Source: Bacillota bacterium (GTDB taxonomy: Bacteria; Bacillota; Clostridia; Lachnospirales; Lachnospiraceae). Taken from it: a DNA stretch of 64,000 nucleotides. How positions within the stretch are numbered: the stretch's first letter is position 1; the number at the start of each line of letters is the position of its first letter. The notes below the pieces were generated by a model that worked only from the letters and a program-made list of their open reading frames with translations, did not search any database and was not told where the DNA came from. Shown here piece after piece: positions 54,498-63,709 of this stretch. The translations under genes and the position numbers were made by a program. The stretch spans positions 1 through 64,000 of the forward strand of contig JAEWAK010000067.1 of assembly GCA_023391695.1 (NCBI GenBank), read 5' to 3'.

Positions 54498-56633
54498 TCA
54501 TCTTCCTCCTTTTTTACTCCATGTCAGAAATACAGCCCTGTACCCTTCAATAAAGAAGACTTCCCCTTCCTGGATCTGTCTGGACGATCCATCCTCCGGA
54601 TTCCACAGGCAAACAGGCTGCTGCGCTTTTCTATACCAGGAGACCTCTGCCGGCTCTTCTGTATTGTTTACCAGGCAATAAATAATCTCATCCTCTTTTT
54701 CAAATCTGGCTTTCAATAATCCTGTTAATCCTGTCTCTTTCCCAATAATGGAAAGCTCCAGTTCTTCTTCCCGGTCTTTAAGGCAACGCAGCACCTCCTC
54801 TGCCGAATGGGCTTTAAAATATTCATTCTCCCTGCATCTGGTATCAAGCATCGACTCCTCCCGGAAATCATAGAAAGCAAAGGGTATCTTCTCCCCTGTC
54901 CGATACTTTGGAAGCTGATCCACAAAAAGAACCTTTACCCCCGCACTCTGGAGCTTTTGCAGACTCTCCAGCACCTCACTGCGGATGATATCCATAGCAG
55001 GAAGAACCACGGCTTTCACCACATTCCCGGAGATTTCCGGCAATCCATTTGCAATACTTTCCACCGCAAGCTCCAGATCTTTTGCATCTGCAAAAAGGTA
55101 ATCAAATCCATTTTCATAAATCAGTCTTGTTACGGCAGTCAGCGACCGGTCTGTCCCGGAAGAAGCTGCCGAAATAGCACTATGGCTTGGTTTTGTTTTG
55201 GCCTGAACATCCTCAATTGCATAATAGACAAAAGTGTGGCAGGTCTCTTTGGTCTGGTCAAGCATCCATCCAAGCCGCCCCACATATTCATTTAGCCGGT
55301 TTGCCTCTTCCTGCTTCAGATATCCTTTACAAGCCCCCAGTTGGTCCGGCGCGTAGGAAGCGAAATCCGGCGCAAAATAAGAATTAATACAACGGCAGCC
55401 CCCAAGATACAACAGGTTGAGTATCCCACGGCTATAATCAATGGGCTTCTCATTAAAATGTTCCATATCAATAAAGGGGCATAATTCCGTCATTAAACCA
55501 TTGGTGCCCTTCTTTCTTGCCGCCATCTGCGCGAACTTCACCGTATTATAATTATAAATCTCAGGATAGGAGGCCAGCACATCTACGCCGGGATAATCCG
55601 TAGCCTCAAGCACTTTCAGATAATTCCCATAATAAACCACATGCGCCTGCAGGGATTCCTCCCCCAGGTAATGGCCGGAAAAGCTCCCGCCATGGGCTCT
55701 GCACCACTCAGAAATCTGTTTGACATAAGCATCTGCAATCATTTCTCCAATCAATTCGTAAAAATGAATCCGCACCTGATACCCTTTACTTCTTCCTTCA
55801 AAAATCAGTGGTAAATAGGGCAGGATTGAATATCCATATTCTTCTTCAAAAGCTTCCGGTAATCCGTCCACCCATGGTGCCAGTGCATAAGGCCAGGTTT
55901 CATCCCCGTGAAGATATCCTACCTGAAGGCTTGGCTCATCGGTAAACACAGCTCCCGCATTCCGGTATGCATCTGGTATTTCTCTTACAATGGGCTCATA
56001 GCATACCTCCAGAAAACGCTTCACCGCCTTATGGTCTAAAATATTAATGTACCTGCTGTGGGAGCATACATTGTGCGTCAGATGTGATCCCTCGTAGGCT
56101 GATTTTACGCAAAATACAAATAACGCTTCGTTAGCGGCGAGGTCACAGGAACAATGGGTTCCGGTGAATGGTACCGGCTCCATCCGGTCGAACTGGATGA
56201 TACTTGAATTTAGCTGTGTACAGTCGATTGGATATTTGGCAGCCCAAATGATTTTATCCGACTCATCATCCAGGTGGAACTGAGAATGCCTCGGTTCATA
56301 GGCAATCCTACGGCACATATAAAAGCCTTTGGCCTCCAACTCCGGATGGTCTTTCAAGGTCTGACCTCCCGCATATCCGGAAGGATATCCTTTTTCATCA
56401 TAAATCCAGTAATCTAGCTCCTTTTCCTTCAGCTTATTTAACACTTCTGCAAATTTGATCAGATTTTCTTTGTTCCCGGTATAGCCATTCTCCGTCGGAG
56501 GATTTGTTGCTGTTCCTCCATATCCGTATGCTTTTACCGCTTCCGCCAATAAACCGGCATCCTCCGGCCATGCATGCAGGATTGTTTTCATGCGGTATTT
56601 TAACACCGGTTTTTTAAATTCTTCTCTATTCAT
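54498..56633 (-). CDS. GH106-like / putative rhamnosidase-type glycoside hydrolase
   Basis: About 711 aa. The N-terminal barrel holds YGGTATNPPTENGYTG and WIYDEKGYPSGYAGG; then AGAVFTDEPSLQVGY, a likely acid residue, and SGHYLGEESLQAHV. The C-terminal part (about 480-711) includes a Rossmann-like and a beta domain. The arrangement resembles the alpha-L-rhamnosidase GH106 group and related uncharacterised hydrolases. I am unsure of the exact family. No signal peptide. I start at the ATG 56633, two bases after the GH43 stop; a TTG at 56663 overlaps that gene. The ribosome-binding site is weak, consistent with coupling. Confidence 0.65.
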   Translation of the reverse strand: MNREEFKKPVLKYRMKTILHAWPEDAGLLAEAVKAYGYGGTATNPPTENGYTGNKENLIKFAEVLNKLKEKELDYWIYDEKGYPSGYAGGQTLKDHPELEAKGFYMCRRIAYEPRHSQFHLDDESDKIIWAAKYPIDCTQLNSSIIQFDRMEPVPFTGTHCSCDLAANEALFVFCVKSAYEGSHLTHNVCSHSRYINILDHKAVKRFLEVCYEPIVREIPDAYRNAGAVFTDEPSLQVGYLHGDETWPYALAPWVDGLPEAFEEEYGYSILPYLPLIFEGRSKGYQVRIHFYELIGEMIADAYVKQISEWCRAHGGSFSGHYLGEESLQAHVVYYGNYLKVLEATDYPGVDVLASYPEIYNYNTVKFAQMAARKKGTNGLMTELCPFIDMEHFNEKPIDYSRGILNLLYLGGCRCINSYFAPDFASYAPDQLGACKGYLKQEEANRLNEYVGRLGWMLDQTKETCHTFVYYAIEDVQAKTKPSHSAISAASSGTDRSLTAVTRLIYENGFDYLFADAKDLELAVESIANGLPEISGNVVKAVVLPAMDIIRSEVLESLQKLQSAGVKVLFVDQLPKYRTGEKIPFAFYDFREESMLDTRCRENEYFKAHSAEEVLRCLKDREEELELSIIGKETGLTGLLKARFEKEDEIIYCLVNNTEEPAEVSWYRKAQQPVCLWNPEDGSSRQIQEGEVFFIEGYRAVFLTWSKKGGR

Positions 56634-56635
56634 CT

Positions 56636-57475
56636 CTAATTTGCCGCATATTCTGTTGTCCAACCGGATAATCCAATATCCCCATTTGACACAATGGTTC
56701 CCCTATAGCAAAAATCCCTATTTGGATATTTGCTTGTTGCATAGCACAATTCATGGGAATTCGTAGAAGAGTAAATAAAGTAATATACTCCACCAATCTT
56801 CCTCATTGAGCTTGCTTCAAAGAATGCGTGTCCCTCATAGGCTGTTCCTTTTGCATTGGATACCTGCGGTATGATGCAGATTGGATCTGTTTTCACCGTA
56901 TACATGTCAGCTTCCAACTCTATACAATAGGCACCATCATACTGCCTGCCATGAATAAAACCTTCCTCACATATCTGGCTCTTCTCCGGTCCAAAACCAG
57001 TGTATAGATAGATTCTGTCATCATCATCCCGGAATACCCTCGGGTCAATTTGATAAATATCCCCCTCGTGTTCCCCAACCACAGTCCCATCAGTATACTG
57101 TATATCTGCAATGTACTCAAAAGGTCCTGTCGGAGATCCGCTGGCTGCCACCGACATAATCCCCAGCATATCCAATGTATAATAAAGATAATATCTCCCA
57201 TCTGCCCCCTGCACGATATCCGGAGCATACAAGTAATGGGTATTATCTGCATTCCTCGGATCCTGCTCCCTCCGGTAAATGACACCTTCATAGTTCCAGT
57301 CAGCCAAATCATCCACCGGCGCAGACCAGCATACATAATCATTCTGGCAGAATACATCGCCATGAAACCGGTCATGGGAACCATAGGCATACACCCTGTC
57401 CCCAAATACATAAGGCTCTGCATCCGGGATATATTCAAAATTAGGTAAATAGGGATTCACTGCTTGCTTCTTCAT
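56636..57475 (-). pseudogene. GH43 glycosidase, C-terminally truncated
   Basis: 279 aa from the ATG at 57475 (AAGGAGG 5 nt upstream). The five-bladed propeller starts normally: NPYLPNFEYIPDAEPYVFGD (catalytic base Asp), then YAPDIVQGADGRYYLYY, IDPRVFRDDDDRIYLYTG, and EGHAFFEASSMRKI with the catalytic acid Glu. It stops abruptly after TIVSNGDIGLSGWTTEYAAN. Relatives continue for well over 100 residues with blade 5 and often a sugar-binding domain. The next gene begins two bases later, so a deletion junction is likely. Activity is doubtful. First enzyme gene after the permeases. Confidence 0.72.
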
Positions 57476-57555
57476 ATTAACCTCCTTAGTTGGATAAAGA
57501 GACATCTACACCGTTGCGGGCTTGTTAAGCTATCTCCTTCAAGTCTTGTTACAAA

Positions 57556-57603
57556 CGTATTCTGGGAGTTGGTTTCGCTAACTGAGCCAACTCCCAGAAT
57601 ACG
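57556..57603. other. Long perfect inverted repeat between permease and GH43 genes
   Basis: 17-bp arms CGTATTCTGGGAGTTGG / CCAACTCCCAGAATACG without mismatch, loop 14 nt. No T-run follows on the minus strand. It separates transporter from enzyme cistrons and could stabilise the upstream mRNA, set processing or partially terminate. Confidence 0.65.
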
Positions 57604-57632
57604 GAATCCACAACCTCTACCAGGTGTCACAA

Positions 57633-58532
57633 TCATTCCTTAACACCGCCCAGTGTAATTCCCTTCACTAAATATCTCTGGAAAAACGGATAAATAGCTA
57701 TTATAGGTATAATTCCAACCACGGCAATCGCCATACGGATGGTAGTAGACGGCATTCTTACATTTGCGGCTAAACCGGTGCTGCTGGTAGCTGCAGCTGA
57801 TATGGCACGGATATCATTGCTGATATTATTTAATACAATTTGGATGGTATAATATTGGGAGCCGCCCCTTGCAGTCAGATAGTACAATCCGTTCTGCCAG
57901 TCATTCCAGTAGGTCAATGCCGTCATCAAGCCAATGGTAGCAATAATAGGCTTGCTGAGCGGAATAACAATAGAGATCAGGATACGAACCACTCCCGCTC
58001 CATCGATCCTTGCCGCTTCCTCCAAGCTAATTGGGATGCTGTTTATAAAATAATTCCGGATTAAAATGATATTAAAGGCATTCATCAGCATATTGGGTAC
58101 AATCAGTGCCCAGACACTGTCCTTAATAGCCCAGATTTTCATATAGCAGTAATAGGTAGATACCAGCCCTCCATTAAATAGCATCGTAAAAATCAATAGG
58201 AAGCTGACAATCTTCATCCCCGGTACCCACTGCTTACTTATTCCATAGGCGAATAATACGCTAATGAAAAGGCTTGTAATTGTTCCTGTTGCAGTAACGA
58301 TAATGGTCATCAGGTAAGCATGGCCTATGGTTCCCCATTTCATAGCGATGTATTTATACGCTGTCAAACTCCATTCCTTCGGGAAAAAGGAAAAACCATT
58401 GACTGATGCCCAGCTATCATCTGTAAAAGAGGCAAGAATCAAAAGAATAAACGGTAAAATTGCGATCACCATTGCTATGATACATATCGCATTGGTGATT
58501 ATTTGTGTCCCCAGGTGTTCTCTCGTTTTCAT
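57633..58532 (-). CDS. Carbohydrate ABC transporter permease (LplC/YtcP type)
   Basis: 299 aa with six membrane helices: about 12-34, 77-99, 110-132, 142-160, 187-208 and 262-283. The EAA loop LEEAARIDGAGVVRILISIVIPLSKP interacts with the shared ATPase. The C-terminal MAIAVVGIIPIIAIYPFFQRYLVKG and KGITLGGVKE are the hallmark of the MalG/LplC class. It lies 11 bp after the other permease and works with it. No ATPase gene is present; such importers usually share an MsmK-like ATPase encoded elsewhere. Confidence 0.93.
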   Translation of the reverse strand: MKTREHLGTQIITNAICIIAMVIAILPFILLILASFTDDSWASVNGFSFFPKEWSLTAYKYIAMKWGTIGHAYLMTIIVTATGTITSLFISVLFAYGISKQWVPGMKIVSFLLIFTMLFNGGLVSTYYCYMKIWAIKDSVWALIVPNMLMNAFNIILIRNYFINSIPISLEEAARIDGAGVVRILISIVIPLSKPIIATIGLMTALTYWNDWQNGLYYLTARGGSQYYTIQIVLNNISNDIRAISAAATSSTGLAANVRMPSTTIRMAIAVVGIIPIIAIYPFFQRYLVKGITLGGVKE

Positions 58533-58543
58533 AGATTCCTCCT

Positions 58544-59488
58544 TTAGAATAATGCACTACTTGCCTGATATTTTTTCACAGCCTTATTTGCGATAAGAAT
58601 TAGGATAAATCCACAGATCGACTGATATACGCTGGCCGCCCCGGACATCGCATAATCCGCATTTTTCATTAGTGCCTGATAAACATACACATCAATGGTT
58701 CTTGTGTATTCATACAGAGGTCCGCTGTTTCTCGTAACCTGATAGAACAACCCAAAATCAGAGCGGAATACCTGCCCTACACTTAGGATAAATAAGGTGA
58801 TAACCGTAGGCTTTAACAAAGGGAGGGTAATATACTTAATTTGCTTCCATTTCGATGCTCCGTCAATCCGTGCCGCCTCAAAATAATCCTGGCTGATTCC
58901 AACAATACTGGAAAAATATATAATCATACTATACCCTACATTTTTCCAAGTATTAACAAAGATCAGTATAATAGGCCAGTAGGTCTTATCCTGATACCAG
59001 TTAACCGGCTTTAATCCAATGGAAGGAAATAGGTTCTTATTTAAAAATCCGTTTTCACTGGACAAAAACGCATATGCTAAATAGCTGATAACAACCCAGC
59101 TCATTAAATACGGAAGTAAAATAAAGATCTGATATATTTTAGAAGAATGCTTTGACGTAATCTCATTAATACAGATTGCAAGCAGGATTGCACAAACAGT
59201 TCCAATCACAAAAAACGCTATATTGTAACAAATCGTATTCCGGGTAATAGACCAAGCATCCTTTGTTCCAAATAAAAACCGGAAATTATCCAAACCGCTC
59301 CAGTCACTTCCGAAGATACCTTTGGTATAATTCATCTTCTTAAAAGCAATAATAATTCCAAACATCGGTAAATAATTATTAATGAATAAATATATTAATC
59401 CTGGCAACACCATAAGATAGAAAGGCAGTATTTTACTAAGACCTATTTTTTTCTTCTCTGCTGCCGGCGACTTTTTTTTCCCTGTCAT
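58544..59488 (-). CDS. Carbohydrate ABC transporter permease (LplB/YteP type)
   Basis: 314 aa. A basic N-terminus (TGKKKSPAAEKKK) is followed by six membrane helices starting with ILPFYLMVLPGLIYLFINNY. The EAA loop reads YFEAARIDGASKWKQIKYITLPLLKP. RNTICYNIAFFVIGTVCAIL and the C-terminal helix fit the MalF/LplB class. It is separated from the binding-protein gene by a terminator-like hairpin that may reduce its expression relative to that protein. Confidence 0.93.
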   Translation of the reverse strand: MTGKKKSPAAEKKKIGLSKILPFYLMVLPGLIYLFINNYLPMFGIIIAFKKMNYTKGIFGSDWSGLDNFRFLFGTKDAWSITRNTICYNIAFFVIGTVCAILLAICINEITSKHSSKIYQIFILLPYLMSWVVISYLAYAFLSSENGFLNKNLFPSIGLKPVNWYQDKTYWPIILIFVNTWKNVGYSMIIYFSSIVGISQDYFEAARIDGASKWKQIKYITLPLLKPTVITLFILSVGQVFRSDFGLFYQVTRNSGPLYEYTRTIDVYVYQALMKNADYAMSGAASVYQSICGFILILIANKAVKKYQASSALF

Positions 59489-59501
59489 GTTTTTCTCCTA
59501 T

Positions 59502-59543
59502 AAAAACGAGGCTGCTACCCACTTTCATAATTGCAGCAGCCTC
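59502..59543 (-). terminator. Attenuating terminator between binding protein and permeases
   Basis: On the minus strand the stem GAGGCTGCT / AGCAGCCTC is followed by GTTTTTATAGG, directly before the permease ribosome-binding site. Partial termination here would give more binding protein than permease, a common arrangement. Confidence 0.72.
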
Positions 59544-59563
59544 TCAATCCCGTAGGTCCTGTA

Positions 59564-61132
59564 TTATTTACTTGCTGACCATGCATCAAGCTGTCTTTGA
59601 TTTTCTGCAATAACTTTATCAATACCTGCTGACTTTAATGCAGCAATAAATTCCGGTAAAGCTTTATCCGGGTCAAGAGCACCCGCATTGAAGCTGTAGC
59701 AATACTGAGCCATTACCGCCTCAACAGCTGCAATTTCTGAACTCACACTGCTAGCCTTAAAGCTATAGCCCATGGCTGGTGAATATCTCTCCTTGGGTAT
59801 CGCTTTTTCAAATTCCAGCCATTTTTTGCTCATATCAATATCAGCAGGATAAACAGCAGGCAATGTCAGGCGGTTACCCCAAAGCCCATATACATTACTA
59901 TATGGTAATTGAGTGATATCATCAGCTAAATACTTGATTACCTGATACTCTCCATTATCCTCCACTACTTCGTACTCTTCTCCTTCAAAACCATACTGGA
60001 TCAAAGTTCCCGCAGCATTATTCGTAAGTACATAGGCAATTGCTTCGACTGCTTTTCCTGGATTTGCAGAGGTAATAGGAACGTTCCAGTTTACAATGGA
60101 ACCACCGTTGAGCCTAATGAATCCATCAACCGTACGGAACTGTACAACCTCTTGTCCCCAAGAGGAGTTCGTTGACAACAGACTGCTCTCCGGTTCACAG
60201 TAAGCAAAGCTTCCCAGATAATTATCTTCCATTGCCCTGTTTGAATAATCAGTATCTACTGCCGCGTCCGGTGCAATATAACCCTTCTGTGCCCAATCAT
60301 ACATCATTTCACAATACTTTTTATATTCTTCTGTCTCAAAGTAATTATAAACAGTTAAGTCCTCAAAGCTTCTATTTAGCATTAAGACACCGGCAGAAAA
60401 GCTTCCTGACAACATGTCATATTCCTGATAGCTATAGTTGAGAGGTTCATAAGTATTATTCCAAGGTGCGGTCATATAGAAGTTATCGCCTTCGCCTGCT
60501 TTGACAATGGCAAACATGTCTTCCAATTCCTTCATGGTATAAATCTTTTTGTCATCCTGCTCAAATCCATATTTATCAACATACTTTTTCTTCATATTAT
60601 AACCATAAGTCTGATATTGTTTATTTACACAGGAGGGAAGTGAATAAAGCTTACCGTCATAATAATTTCCGCTAATCCAATTCGGGTCAATATTCTTGCC
60701 ATGCTCCGCCATGTACTCATCCAGCGGTAAAATCAAACCATCTTCCACCAGATTTCCAACACTTGTAAATGCTGTTAATGAAACATCCAGCTGCTCTCCA
60801 GATGATATCATCAAAGTAGCATCCTGTTGGGAGGTCATAAGATCTGTAGGAACAAATGTCACATGAACGCCGATGTCTCTTTCCATCATCTCATTAAGCG
60901 CATCTTCCATCCTATAGAACCCTTCTGTCACTTCACTGATCGCCGGATACTGCCAAAAAATCTCAACAACTTCCCCATCCGTTCCAGTTTCGGTCTTTCC
61001 AGCTTCTTTTCCATCATCGCCAGTTTCAACCTTCGCTCCATCTTCCGTCTTGGTTGCCGGTTTACTACACCCTGAAAAGAGAGATAATACCATGGCACTG
61101 CAGACAAGTAATGCAACTACTTTCTTCTTCAT
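59564..61132 (-). CDS. Carbohydrate-binding lipoprotein of the ABC importer (LplA type)
   Basis: 522 aa, cluster-1 extracellular solute-binding protein. The signal peptide (about 1-22) ends in the lipobox SLFSGC. A short Gly/Glu/Thr-rich linker follows, then the bilobal domain with VEIFWQYPAISEVTEGF, SSGEQLDVSLTAFTSVG, LILPLDEYMAEHG, and C-terminal ATKL-like helices. It would bind oligosaccharides outside the cell and deliver them to the two permeases. The ligand is unknown; the GH43/GH3/GH106-like enzymes suggest plant hemicellulose or arabinogalactan-type side chains. Confidence 0.92.
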   Translation of the reverse strand: MKKKVVALLVCSAMVLSLFSGCSKPATKTEDGAKVETGDDGKEAGKTETGTDGEVVEIFWQYPAISEVTEGFYRMEDALNEMMERDIGVHVTFVPTDLMTSQQDATLMISSGEQLDVSLTAFTSVGNLVEDGLILPLDEYMAEHGKNIDPNWISGNYYDGKLYSLPSCVNKQYQTYGYNMKKKYVDKYGFEQDDKKIYTMKELEDMFAIVKAGEGDNFYMTAPWNNTYEPLNYSYQEYDMLSGSFSAGVLMLNRSFEDLTVYNYFETEEYKKYCEMMYDWAQKGYIAPDAAVDTDYSNRAMEDNYLGSFAYCEPESSLLSTNSSWGQEVVQFRTVDGFIRLNGGSIVNWNVPITSANPGKAVEAIAYVLTNNAAGTLIQYGFEGEEYEVVEDNGEYQVIKYLADDITQLPYSNVYGLWGNRLTLPAVYPADIDMSKKWLEFEKAIPKERYSPAMGYSFKASSVSSEIAAVEAVMAQYCYSFNAGALDPDKALPEFIAALKSAGIDKVIAENQRQLDAWSASK

Positions 61133-61281
61133 AAATATCCTCCTTTTGTTTTGTGTTTGTTATTACCCTTTAGTTATACTTTTTTTAATGCCTAAATTCC
61201 ATACCATTTCCAAACCGGAACATCCCGAAAACGAACTTCTTTCGTTGAAGCAATATCCTTTGACCGTCATAAGCCTTAAAT

Positions 61282-62067
61282 TTATCGGTCCTCCCCGTGA
61301 TATTGTGAAGGTGAACATCCAAAATACTTCTTAAACATTAAATTAAAGTTGGCATAGCTCTTATAACCCACCAGCTCAGCCACTACATTGGCGCTCAGAT
61401 GCTGGGTCTTTAACATGTCCGCTGCCATCTTCATCCGTTCCGATATAATATACTGCCCAACAGACACGCCCTTTTCCTTTTTAAAAATGCGGTTTAAATA
61501 CACCGGATGTAAGAAAAGCTTCTCCGCCACCTCATTTACAGATAAGGTTTCACTGGACAGATCCTTTACAATATAGCTTACGGCAGCATCAACCAATTCC
61601 TCCTGTTTTTTCTGTCCAAAGTTTTCCATTGCCAGGTCAATCTTTTCCTTCACCACCTGCTTGCCGTATTCCTGGTAACGCACAGATTTCCTCTTTTCCT
61701 TAATCCGGTTAACCACCTTCAGGACAGCCGCTCCTATATCCTCATACACGGCCGGGATCAGCAAATAGTCTTGGCAGCCAAGCTGGATCGCTTCTTTCGC
61801 ATATCCAAAGCTGGCATGACAGGTTAAAAAAATACATTCAATCTCTTTATTATTTTCCCTTACCCAGCGGAGTACCGAGATTCCGTTCTCCCCAGGCATC
61901 TCGATATCACAGAGCATCAGGTCAATGTGATTTTTTTGCATACAGACCTTTGCATCTTCCGCACCATAGGCCGTAAAAACCTCGTTAATCCCGTACTGCT
62001 CCCACGGGATATCCGTTCTCATTGTCTCCACTGTTATAATTGCATCATTTACCAATAATAGATTCAT
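61282..62067 (-). CDS. AraC-type response regulator (YesN-like)
   Basis: 261 aa. Receiver domain (about 1-120) with phosphorylation Asp in LMLCDIEMPGENG (residue 54), and Thr/His of FLTCHAS. The usual invariant Lys before Pro (DYLLKP) is Ile here: DYLLIP. Linker, then an AraC DNA-binding domain (about 165-258) with VNEVAEKLFLHPVYLNRIFK and ANVVAELVGYKSYANFNLMF. It overlaps the kinase gene by 23 bp. Predicted to activate the adjacent transporter and hydrolase operon. Confidence 0.92.
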   Translation of the reverse strand: MNLLLVNDAIITVETMRTDIPWEQYGINEVFTAYGAEDAKVCMQKNHIDLMLCDIEMPGENGISVLRWVRENNKEIECIFLTCHASFGYAKEAIQLGCQDYLLIPAVYEDIGAAVLKVVNRIKEKRKSVRYQEYGKQVVKEKIDLAMENFGQKKQEELVDAAVSYIVKDLSSETLSVNEVAEKLFLHPVYLNRIFKKEKGVSVGQYIISERMKMAADMLKTQHLSANVVAELVGYKSYANFNLMFKKYFGCSPSQYHGEDR

Positions 62068-63709
62068 CCTCTACCTCCAGGTTGTATGAGAATTGTACTG
62101 TTACGCAAGTCATCTTCCCCTGCTCCGACATAATTTCAATGGTTGCCTCTTGTCCATAAAAGTGCTTTAACCTCCGCATGGAATTTAATAGACCTATGCT
62201 GGAATTGGAATGCTCCTGCTCAGTCTCTCCCTTAAGAAGCCTCCTGCACTGCTCCAGGGTCTCCCCGTCCATGCCATTGCCGTCATCCGTAATAGTAAAT
62301 GTCACCTTTTTATCCTTATACTTTCCAGTAATTAAAATATGGAGCATTGTTCCCTGCTTAATCCCATATTTTACTGAATTTTCTATGAAATTATGGATTA
62401 GAAGCGGTGGAACACGGACATAATTGATCTCCTGGTCTATATCGTAGTTTGCCTCCACATTACCTGAATAATTAATAGAAACCATCTTTACATATCCTTC
62501 GATCATCCTCAGCTCCTTAGGAAAAAGTTCTAATTCTTTGTCACTGCGGAAAATATAGCGGAAGTACTCCGAAAGATATATGATAATCTGCTGAATCGCA
62601 ATAATCTCCTTTCGCTGTGCCAGGGTATAGATCAGGTTAAAGGTATTCAATAGGAAATGGGGGCGGATCTGCAGCTGCAGATTGCGTAGCTCCATCTTCT
62701 GCCTGGCAATTTCTTTCTCATAGCTTTCAATCTTCAAGGCTATTAATTTATTTGCCATCTGGTTAAAAGAACGGTATGCCTCCATATACTCCACGGAATT
62801 GGCCTTTTCCCTTATCCTGAAATCATGGTTGCCCTTCCGTATTTGACGGTGTGCCTGGTTTACCTTATTCAACGGTTTGATTAAAAGGATTTTTAAGAAT
62901 ATAAATAAAGCAGGTATTAATGCCAGGTATAAGAATGCCAGAATTTGTAATACCTTTACATACTTAGATATCCCTCCAACAATCTCATTTTTCTTTATGC
63001 TGATTACTAAATAGATCCTCTTAAATTCAGAAGAAACCATAATCCGGTCACCGGAATCTTGAACCTTCTTACTTTTTGTAAAATTAATAGAATAATCCGT
63101 ATAATTTAATTTGTTTTCTATATCTTTTTTTAATGCATCCAGATTGAACCAGCCGCCATACATCACATCCTTTTGGTCAACAATCAAGAAAAGATATTTA
63201 TAAGAATTAAACTCATAGATATGCCACCCGCCCTTATCTCCATCGATCAGCTGCTCTGATATAAATACATCCATTGAGCGGTATAACTCATTGCTTTCAT
63301 TTGGATTTTCATCATAGACTACGGTATCTTTGACCTTCTTCATATAGTAAAAATACCCGTCCCCTCCATCCGTTATATTTCCCATGGTTCTTAAACTATA
63401 GTAAAGCTTGTGTTTTGAACTTTGATACATATAATTATTTTCCTTTTGGAGTTTCATTCGGATACAATCCGGATTTTCAGTCAAGAAATAGTATAATAAT
63501 GTATGTGTGTTCGCCATACGGGATTCGATTTCTGAAACGAAGGTGTCAGCCAGAGTTTGAGCAGACATTTTATTTTGGTTTATCATAGTGTCGATAACCT
63601 TTTCATTTGCTACGATGGCAATGACATTCAGTGGCAAGACCAAGACTATCATGATCAAAATAACCTTAGTGGATATGGAATTGAATAGGCGGCGTGCTCT
63701 TTTCTTCAT
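62045..63709 (-). CDS. Sensor histidine kinase (YesM-like)
   Basis: 554 aa. The first membrane helix (about 13-34) and second (about 250-274) bracket a large extracellular sensor domain likely of the dCache type. HAMP region (about 275-330), then the His-kinase segment LQLQIRPHFLLNTFNLIY with the phospho-acceptor His and an ATPase domain with NFIENSVKYGI (N box), ITDDGNGMDGE (G1) and SSIGLLNSMRRL (G2). Partner of the YesN-like regulator. It probably senses an oligosaccharide or binding-protein signal. The 290 bp upstream show no clear promoter. Confidence 0.93.
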   Translation of the reverse strand: MKKRARRLFNSISTKVILIMIVLVLPLNVIAIVANEKVIDTMINQNKMSAQTLADTFVSEIESRMANTHTLLYYFLTENPDCIRMKLQKENNYMYQSSKHKLYYSLRTMGNITDGGDGYFYYMKKVKDTVVYDENPNESNELYRSMDVFISEQLIDGDKGGWHIYEFNSYKYLFLIVDQKDVMYGGWFNLDALKKDIENKLNYTDYSINFTKSKKVQDSGDRIMVSSEFKRIYLVISIKKNEIVGGISKYVKVLQILAFLYLALIPALFIFLKILLIKPLNKVNQAHRQIRKGNHDFRIREKANSVEYMEAYRSFNQMANKLIALKIESYEKEIARQKMELRNLQLQIRPHFLLNTFNLIYTLAQRKEIIAIQQIIIYLSEYFRYIFRSDKELELFPKELRMIEGYVKMVSINYSGNVEANYDIDQEINYVRVPPLLIHNFIENSVKYGIKQGTMLHILITGKYKDKKVTFTITDDGNGMDGETLEQCRRLLKGETEQEHSNSSIGLLNSMRRLKHFYGQEATIEIMSEQGKMTCVTVQFSYNLEVEDESIIGK

